From: Deferribacter abyssi
Lineage (GTDB): Bacteria > Chrysiogenota > Deferribacteres > Deferribacterales > Deferribacteraceae
Direction: 5' to 3'
Assembly (NCBI RefSeq): GCF_049472655.1
Contig: NZ_JAQNCS010000026.1
Location: 1 to 17,556 of the forward strand
DNA length: 17,556 bases
Made by a program: the position numbers and the translations under genes
The notes under the pieces: model-generated
What the model saw: only the letters and a program-made list of their open reading frames with translations
What the model was told of the DNA's origin: nothing
Database searches by the model: none
Part shown: one piece after another, positions 12,201 through 17,556 of the stretch
Layout of the letters: each line of letters starts with the position of its first letter
Position numbering within the stretch: position 1 is the first letter of the stretch

Positions 12201-12980
12201 ATGAAAGTATTAATATTAGCAGGAGGATTTGGGACAAGACTTAGTGAAGAAACACATTTAAAGCCAAAACCAATGGTAGAGATTGGTGGAAAACCTATTT
12301 TATGGCATATAATGAAAATATATTCTGCGTATGGATTTAATGATTTTATTATATTGCTTGGTTATAAAGGTTATTATATAAAAGAATATTTTGCTAATTA
12401 TTTTCTACATCAAAGTGATGTTACAATAGATTTGAAAACAAATAAGATGGAAGTTCATAATAATTCAAGTGAACCATGGAAAGTAACATTAATTGATACA
12501 GGTATTAATACTATGACAGGTGGTAGGATAAAGCGAGCACAAAAATATGTAGGGAATGAAAGATTTATGTTAACATATGGTGATGGAGTAGGTGATATAA
12601 ATATTAAGGAGTTATTGGAATTTCATAATTCTCATGATGGGTATATAACAGTTACTTCTGCTCAGCCTGATGGTAGATTTGGTGCATTAAATATTGATGA
12701 AAACAATAAAGTTTTAAGTTTTATGGAAAAACCAAAAGGTGATGGTAATTGGATTAATGCTGGATTTTTTGTATGCGAACCAGAAGTGTTTGATTATATA
12801 GAAAATGAAACTGATTCTATTTTTGAGCAAGAACCATTAAAGAATTTAGCAAAAGATGGGAAAATGTATACTTATAAACATACTGGTTTTTGGAAGCCAA
12901 TGGATACCTTAAGAGATAAAAGAGAATTAGAAAGATTATGGAATAGTGGTAAGGCTGCATGGAAGGTATGGAATGATTGA
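12201..12980 (+). CDS. rfbF: Glucose-1-phosphate cytidylyltransferase
   Basis: Makes CDP-D-glucose from glucose-1-phosphate and CTP, opening the CDP-3,6-dideoxyhexose pathway. The nucleotidyltransferase signature 'LAGGFGTRLSEETHLKPKPM' (6-25) and 'GGKPILWHIMKIY' are at the N-terminus; 'LTYGDGVGD' carries the metal-binding Asp; 'FMEKPKGDGNWINAGFFV' and 'GFWKPMDTLRDK' follow. At 259 residues it matches family size (about 257). A strong ribosome site precedes ATG 12201. Its last 8 nt overlap rfbG. Unlike all genes upstream, it contains no array insertion. Confidence 0.96.
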   Translation: MKVLILAGGFGTRLSEETHLKPKPMVEIGGKPILWHIMKIYSAYGFNDFIILLGYKGYYIKEYFANYFLHQSDVTIDLKTNKMEVHNNSSEPWKVTLIDTGINTMTGGRIKRAQKYVGNERFMLTYGDGVGDINIKELLEFHNSHDGYITVTSAQPDGRFGALNIDENNKVLSFMEKPKGDGNWINAGFFVCEPEVFDYIENETDSIFEQEPLKNLAKDGKMYTYKHTGFWKPMDTLRDKRELERLWNSGKAAWKVWND

Positions 12981-14094
12981 TTTTGAGGGGTTATTTAGGG
13001 GAATATATAAAAACAAAACTGTTTTAGTAACAGGACATACAGGGTTTAAAGGTAGTTGGCTTGTATTTTGGCTGTTGCAAATGAATGCAAAAGTTATAGG
13101 ATATTCAAAAGATATTCCATCAAATCCTAGTCATTTTGAATTATTACAACAAAATAGGTTTTTAGGGAATTTGATAGATATAAGAGGAGATATTAGGGAT
13201 AGTAAGAAATTAGAAGAAGTTTTTATGGAATATAAGCCTGATATAGTATTTCATCTTGCAGCCCAGCCATTAGTTAGGTATTCCTATGAAAATCCTATTG
13301 AAACATATGAAACTAATGTAATTGGGACATTAAAAGTATTTGAAGCTTGTAGAAAAGTAGGAGTAAAAGCAATAGTAAATGTTACAAGTGATAAATGTTA
13401 TGAAAATAGAGAATGGGCTTGGGGGTATAGAGAAAATGATAGAATGGGTGGATATGACCCTTATAGTTCAAGTAAGGGATGTGCAGAATTATTAACAAAT
13501 AGTTATAGGAATTCTTATTTTAATTTGAATGAATATGGTAAAACTCATAATACTTTACTTGCAAGTTGTAGAGCGGGGAATGTAATAGGTGGGGGAGATT
13601 GGGCAAAAGATAGATTAATTACTGACATTATGGTAGCTGTAAGTAAAAATGAAAAAGTAAAAATCAGAAAACCAAAAGCTACAAGACCTTGGCAACATGT
13701 TCTTGAACCATTAAGTGGCTATTTAATGATTGGACAAAAACTTTTAGAAGGGAAAAAAGAGTTTGCTGAAGGTTGGAATTTTGGTCCATCAGATGAAGGA
13801 GTAATTATTGTTGAAGAGGTTGTTAAGCATATTAAAAGATACTGGGAAAAGATAGATTATGAACTTAACACTAATGAAAACCATCCACATGAAGCAAGTT
13901 TACTTAAACTAGATTGCTCTAAAGCTCATAGCTTATTAAAATGGAAAAGTGTTTGGGATAGTAAAATGACTTTTAAAAAAACTGTTAATTGGTATAAAAA
14001 CTTTTACGAAAATAAAGAAATATTAACATTACAAGATTTAGAATATTATATTATAGAAGCAAAATGTAAAAAAATTGAATGGGCAGAACAATGA
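12973..14094 (+). CDS. rfbG: CDP-glucose 4,6-dehydratase
   Basis: Converts CDP-glucose to CDP-4-keto-6-deoxyglucose. From ATG 12973 the protein has 373 residues and begins 'MIDFEGLFRG' like its family; the upstream GTG at 12946 would add nine unrelated residues, and GGAAGG at 12961-12966 supports 12973. NAD-binding 'GHTGFKGSW' (21-29), 'TSDKCYEN' with Thr138-Asp140-Lys141, and catalytic Tyr164/Lys168 in 'YSSSK' are visible. 'RPWQHVLEPLSGYL' and 'LKLDCSKAHSLLKW' close the substrate domain. Overlaps rfbF by 8 nt and the next gene by 4 nt, so translation is coupled. Confidence 0.96.
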   Translation: MIDFEGLFRGIYKNKTVLVTGHTGFKGSWLVFWLLQMNAKVIGYSKDIPSNPSHFELLQQNRFLGNLIDIRGDIRDSKKLEEVFMEYKPDIVFHLAAQPLVRYSYENPIETYETNVIGTLKVFEACRKVGVKAIVNVTSDKCYENREWAWGYRENDRMGGYDPYSSSKGCAELLTNSYRNSYFNLNEYGKTHNTLLASCRAGNVIGGGDWAKDRLITDIMVAVSKNEKVKIRKPKATRPWQHVLEPLSGYLMIGQKLLEGKKEFAEGWNFGPSDEGVIIVEEVVKHIKRYWEKIDYELNTNENHPHEASLLKLDCSKAHSLLKWKSVWDSKMTFKKTVNWYKNFYENKEILTLQDLEYYIIEAKCKKIEWAEQ

Positions 14095-14966
14095 CAATAC
14101 TTTTAACAGGTGCAACAGGTTTTTTAGGTAGTCATCTGTTAGAAAGACTTTTGCGATTAGATTATAATATAGTGATTCTAAAAAGAAGCTTTTCTAATAC
14201 TTGGCGAATAAGACACCTTTTAAATAAAGTTAAAAGTTATGATATAGATGTAGTAGATATTGAAAAACCTTTTCAAGAACAAAAAATTGATGTAGTTATT
14301 CATACCTCTACAAGTTACGGAAGAAAAAATGAGTCTATTTCAGATATAGTTAATACTAATTTAATGTTTTCATTGAAGTTATTAGAAATAGCTACTTTTT
14401 TTAATACCGATACTTTTTTTAATACCGATACTTTATTGTATAAATATTTAAATCATTATTCATTATCAAAAAAACAATTTGTAGAATGGTTAAAATATTT
14501 TAGTGATAAAATAAAAGTAGTTAATTTAAAAATTGAGCATATGTATGGTCCGAAAGATGACGATACAAAATTTGTTACTTGGTTAATAAGCCAATTATTA
14601 CAAAATGTTTCAAGTATTGATCTTACAGAAGGTAAACAAAAAAGAGATTTTATATATATTGATGATGTAGTTGATGTATATGTGTTATTGTTAAAAAAAT
14701 ATAAAGAGTTAAAATCATTTACCGAACTTGATGTAGGAACAGGAAGCCAAATTGAACTCAAAGAGTTTATATTGAAGATTTATAATGAAGTAAAAAAAAT
14801 AAAAAATATAAATACACAATTAAAATTTGGAGTTTTACCATATAGAGAAGGTGAATTTATGGAAATAAATGAAAATGTAAAGCCACTTTATGAATTAGGA
14901 TGGAAACCAAAAACATCGTTAGATGAGGGTATAAAAAATACTATAAAGGGAATATATAATGACTAA
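14091..14966 (+). CDS. NAD(P)-dependent sugar reductase, CDP-abequose/paratose synthase type
   Basis: Expected final reductase of the CDP-3,6-dideoxyhexose pathway, acting on the 4-keto intermediate released after RfbH. Extended short-chain dehydrogenase: 'GATGFLGS' (7-14), 'HTSTSYG', catalytic Tyr123/Lys127 in 'YSLSK', and 'GKQKRDFIYIDDVVDVYV'. The start at ATG 14091 overlaps the rfbG stop (ATGA); the in-frame ATG four codons earlier is less likely. The 291-residue length fits abequose and paratose synthases (about 280-300). The peptide TFFNTD occurs twice in tandem just before the active site, with 18-nt DNA copies. Whether the product is abequose, paratose or another isomer cannot be decided from motifs. 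Confidence 0.82.
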   Translation: MTILLTGATGFLGSHLLERLLRLDYNIVILKRSFSNTWRIRHLLNKVKSYDIDVVDIEKPFQEQKIDVVIHTSTSYGRKNESISDIVNTNLMFSLKLLEIATFFNTDTFFNTDTLLYKYLNHYSLSKKQFVEWLKYFSDKIKVVNLKIEHMYGPKDDDTKFVTWLISQLLQNVSSIDLTEGKQKRDFIYIDDVVDVYVLLLKKYKELKSFTELDVGTGSQIELKEFILKIYNEVKKIKNINTQLKFGVLPYREGEFMEINENVKPLYELGWKPKTSLDEGIKNTIKGIYND

Positions 14967-16293
14967 TCAAGAGCAATTAAAAAAAGAAATTTTAGAAAAA
15001 GTAAAAGAGTATTATGAATTAGTTCATAAACCAGCTCAAAAACAAAAATTTATAGAAGGAAAAAGTAGAGTTAATTATGCAGGAAGAGTTTTTGATGACA
15101 ATGAAATGATAAATTTAGTAGATAGTGCGTTAGAATTTTGGCTAACTTATGGAAAATATTCAAAAGAATTTGAAAAAAAATTAGCTGATTTTCTTGGAAT
15201 AAGATTTGTTTTAACTGTAAATAGCGGAAGTAGTGCAAATTTACTTGCTTTTTTTGCTTTAACTTCACCACTACTTAAAGATAGACAAATAAAAAGAGGA
15301 GATGAAGTTATAACTGTTTCTGCGGGCTTTCCAACAACTGTTGCACCAATAGTTCAATATGGTGCAGTGCCTGTATTTGTAGATATGGAGCTTGAAACTT
15401 TTAATATTGATGTAAATCAAATAGAAAAAGCAATAACATCAAAAACAAAAGCAATAATGATAGCTCATACTCTTGGAAATCCTTTTAATATAGAAAAAGT
15501 AAAAGAGATTTGTGATAAATATAATTTGTGGTTAATTGAAGATAATTGTGATGCACTTGGCTCTAAATATAAAGGTAAATATACTGGAACTTGGGGGGAT
15601 ATTGGCACAAGTAGTTTTTATCCTCCTCATCATATAACTATGGGTGAAGGTGGAGCAGTTTATACAGATAACCCGCTTTTAAAAAGGATACTTCTTTCAA
15701 TGAGAGATTGGGGTAGGGATTGTTGGTGTGAAAGTGGAGTAGATAATACCTGTGGACATAGATTTACTCAAAAATTTGGGAAACTTCCGTTAGGATATGA
15801 TCATAAATATGTATATTCTCATTTTGGATTTAATTTAAAAATAACAGATATGCAAGCAGCTATTGGTGTTGCTCAACTTGAAAAATTACCTGAATTTATA
15901 AAAAAAAGACAAGAAAATTGGCAAATGCTTTATGATGGATTAAAAGATATTAATGAATTTATTTTAGTTAAACCTCAAAAAGATAGTGAGATAAGCTGGT
16001 TTGGATTTTTAATAACTCTAAAAGATAATGTAAATTTTTCAAGAAATGATATAGTTAAATATCTTGAAGATAATAATATTCAAACAAGAAATCTTTTTGC
16101 GGGAAATATGATAAGACATCCTATGTTTGAGAGTTTAAAAAAAGGAGTTGATTATAAAGTTATAGGAGAGCTTAAAAATACTGATAAGATTATGAATGAT
16201 AGCTTTTGGGTAGGTGTTTATCCTGGCATGAGTGAGAAAGCAATACAATACATAATTATAAAAATTAAAGAATTTATATATAAATATGTTTAA
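14959..16293 (+). CDS. rfbH: CDP-4-dehydro-6-deoxyglucose 3-dehydrase (RfbH/AscC, E1)
   Basis: PMP-dependent, [2Fe-2S] enzyme removing the C3 hydroxyl of CDP-4-keto-6-deoxyglucose. It has the aspartate-aminotransferase fold ('NSGSSANLLA', 'ITVSAGFPTTVAPI', 'LIEDNCDALGS') but the Schiff-base lysine is replaced by His224 in 'SFYPPHHITMGEGG', the E1 hallmark. Cluster cysteines are Cys196, Cys255, Cys257 and Cys265 in 'DCWCESGVDNTCGHRF'. Length 444 residues against about 437. AAAGGG precedes ATG 14959 by eight bases; it overlaps the preceding gene by 8 nt. The partner reductase E3 (AscD/RfbI) is not in the window and must be elsewhere. Confidence 0.96.
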   Translation: MTNQEQLKKEILEKVKEYYELVHKPAQKQKFIEGKSRVNYAGRVFDDNEMINLVDSALEFWLTYGKYSKEFEKKLADFLGIRFVLTVNSGSSANLLAFFALTSPLLKDRQIKRGDEVITVSAGFPTTVAPIVQYGAVPVFVDMELETFNIDVNQIEKAITSKTKAIMIAHTLGNPFNIEKVKEICDKYNLWLIEDNCDALGSKYKGKYTGTWGDIGTSSFYPPHHITMGEGGAVYTDNPLLKRILLSMRDWGRDCWCESGVDNTCGHRFTQKFGKLPLGYDHKYVYSHFGFNLKITDMQAAIGVAQLEKLPEFIKKRQENWQMLYDGLKDINEFILVKPQKDSEISWFGFLITLKDNVNFSRNDIVKYLEDNNIQTRNLFAGNMIRHPMFESLKKGVDYKVIGELKNTDKIMNDSFWVGVYPGMSEKAIQYIIIKIKEFIYKYV

Positions 16294-17556
16294 GTTAAGA
16301 TATAATATTCTTGTTTTTATACAAATTATTGTGAGTTTATTAAATTCTATTTTATTATTAAAACTATTTGGTATTTCTTATAAAGCTGATGTTTATTTGA
16401 TGAGTATAGCAATTTTTTCTTCTTTAGGCTTAATTCAATTAATGTTTGTTGAACAATTTATGTTTTTTTATAATGATGCAAAAGCTAAAAATCAAAAGTA
16501 TGCATATGAGTTTTATAATTTTTCAATATTTTTTTCTTTTATTGTGGGATTATTAACTTTTATATTATTAAGTCTTATGAAAGATATTATTATAAATTTT
16601 TATGCTTTTAGTTTAGACTTAGAGAGAAAAGAATTACTAGTAAAATGTTTTAATATATTGTTATTTGGAGGAATTTTTAATTTAATAATGTTTGTAAATA
16701 TTAAATTTTTAAATGCTGAAATGAAATTTTCAATACCATATATTTTAGAAACTTTACCAGGAGTTTTTACACTATTATCTTTGATTTATATTATGATTTT
16801 AAATAATTTGAATATAGAATTTATAATTTTCGGAAGAGTAATTGGGATAATTATATCAGTTATTATAAGTTTTTTTGTTATTAAGAAAATGAATTTTCCT
16901 ATAAAATTTATTTATAAACATAATTTAGCATTAAAATTTATAAGAAATAGTTTTACAATGAGATTAGGTCATAATATTCATAATTTTCTTTTTGCACCAA
17001 TTACTACTAATATCTTATCATCTTTACCTAGTGGATACGCTTCAGTTTTTTATTATGCTTATAAACTTATGCAAATAGTATATTCTTTTACTAACGGCCC
17101 TTCTTATAGAGTATATTTATCAAAAATATCTGCTATGGTTTCTTCTAATGATATAAATAAAATAAAAAGTCTAATACAGCATTATATTAAAATTATATTA
17201 CCTTTATTTTTAACATTTTCTATTTTAGTATATTTTATTATACCTTATATTATTCCATTATTAACTTCTAAACTTTCAAGTAAAGATGTCTATATAATTC
17301 AAAAAACTTATTTATTTTTAATATTATGGTATTTAGTAATTTCAATAGAATCTGCTTTTACTCCTATCGGAATATCATCTAAAAATAGTAAAATTTTTAT
17401 AATTACAAATTCCATTTTTATATTTACCTATTTTTTAATTTCTTACTTTTTAAAAAATATTATAGGAGTGTATTCTATCCCAGTTGCAGCGTTTATTGCT
17501 CAAATGATTAATTTTATTTCTTATAGTTTATATGCTAAAAAAATAATAAAGGATTA
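16286..17556 (+). CDS. Polysaccharide flippase (Wzx/MurJ-like), 3'-truncated by the window edge
   Basis: Open from ATG 16286 (overlapping the rfbH stop by 8 nt) to the last base; 423 codons are visible without a stop, and the end is probably close because family members have about 430-500 residues. The protein is almost wholly hydrophobic, with about a dozen membrane helices broken by short charged loops. The middle part 'RLGHNIHNFLFAPITTNIL' with 'FYYAYKLMQIVYSF' resembles the MurJ/MATE-type branch of lipid-linked oligosaccharide flippases. Expected to move undecaprenyl-linked glycan across the inner membrane. Very AT-rich, as usual for wzx genes. Assignment rests on topology, local motifs and position after sugar-nucleotide genes. 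Confidence 0.82.
   Translation, partial: MFKLRYNILVFIQIIVSLLNSILLLKLFGISYKADVYLMSIAIFSSLGLIQLMFVEQFMFFYNDAKAKNQKYAYEFYNFSIFFSFIVGLLTFILLSLMKDIIINFYAFSLDLERKELLVKCFNILLFGGIFNLIMFVNIKFLNAEMKFSIPYILETLPGVFTLLSLIYIMILNNLNIEFIIFGRVIGIIISVIISFFVIKKMNFPIKFIYKHNLALKFIRNSFTMRLGHNIHNFLFAPITTNILSSLPSGYASVFYYAYKLMQIVYSFTNGPSYRVYLSKISAMVSSNDINKIKSLIQHYIKIILPLFLTFSILVYFIIPYIIPLLTSKLSSKDVYIIQKTYLFLILWYLVISIESAFTPIGISSKNSKIFIITNSIFIFTYFLISYFLKNIIGVYSIPVAAFIAQMINFISYSLYAKKIIKD

Noticed and set aside
12946..12972. GTG start of rfbG
   Set aside because: Adds nine residues unlike the family; ATG 12973 has the ribosome site GGAAGG and the expected N-terminus.
14959..16293. Ordinary sugar aminotransferase
   Set aside because: The PLP lysine is replaced by His and the four-cysteine cluster pattern is present, so it is the RfbH-type dehydrase.

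Overview
The window is an AT-rich (roughly 30% G+C by eye) stretch of a Gram-negative bacterial surface-glycan locus with every gene on the + strand. The O-antigen-type enzymes (GDP-fucose and CDP-3,6-dideoxyhexose routes plus a flippase) support Gram-negative. Nothing in the sequence fixes the phylum, although dense short-repeat arrays, S23 four-helix-bundle genes and an intein would fit several deep-branching AT-rich lineages.

Layout. 1-564: 3' end of a zeta-toxin-like P-loop kinase and a small partner ORF. 744-7889: sulfate activation, consisting of cysQ, a membrane-anchored APS-kinase-like protein (DUF2061-CysC), cysD, cysN and a canonical cysC. Together these could make, use and recycle PAPS. 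8039-12080: gmd (interrupted by a complete 341-residue LAGLIDADG intein) and fcl, which turn GDP-mannose into GDP-L-fucose. 12201-16293: rfbF, rfbG, an abequose/paratose-synthase-like reductase and rfbH (CDP-3,6-dideoxyhexose pathway), overlapping by 4-8 nt. 16286-end: a Wzx/MurJ-like flippase cut by the window edge. The combination suggests a fucose- and dideoxyhexose-containing, possibly sulfated, surface polysaccharide.

The remarkable part is 600-12,124. Five genes of the S23 / '23S rRNA intervening-sequence protein' four-helix-bundle family (A-E) lie between or overlapping the metabolic genes. Each is bracketed by arrays of degenerate 7-nt (or 10-11-nt) units. In four of the five the upstream array is in the opposite orientation to the downstream one, so the flanks are long imperfect inverted repeats; around gene A each flanking array is itself palindromic. 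The unit sequence differs by element: AAGCACT for A, ATTCAAA for B and C, AACTAAC+4 for D, GATCACC for E. The arrays run into neighbouring genes, supply stop codons, form N-terminal leaders of CysD, CysN, CysC and Fcl, and sit in frame inside CysQ, CysN, Gmd and Fcl. Copies without an S23 gene also occur. I regard 'S23 gene + opposed short-unit arrays' as the candidate undescribed system here, possibly a mobile or RNA-level element. The CDP-dideoxyhexose block downstream of 12,124 has no arrays at all.
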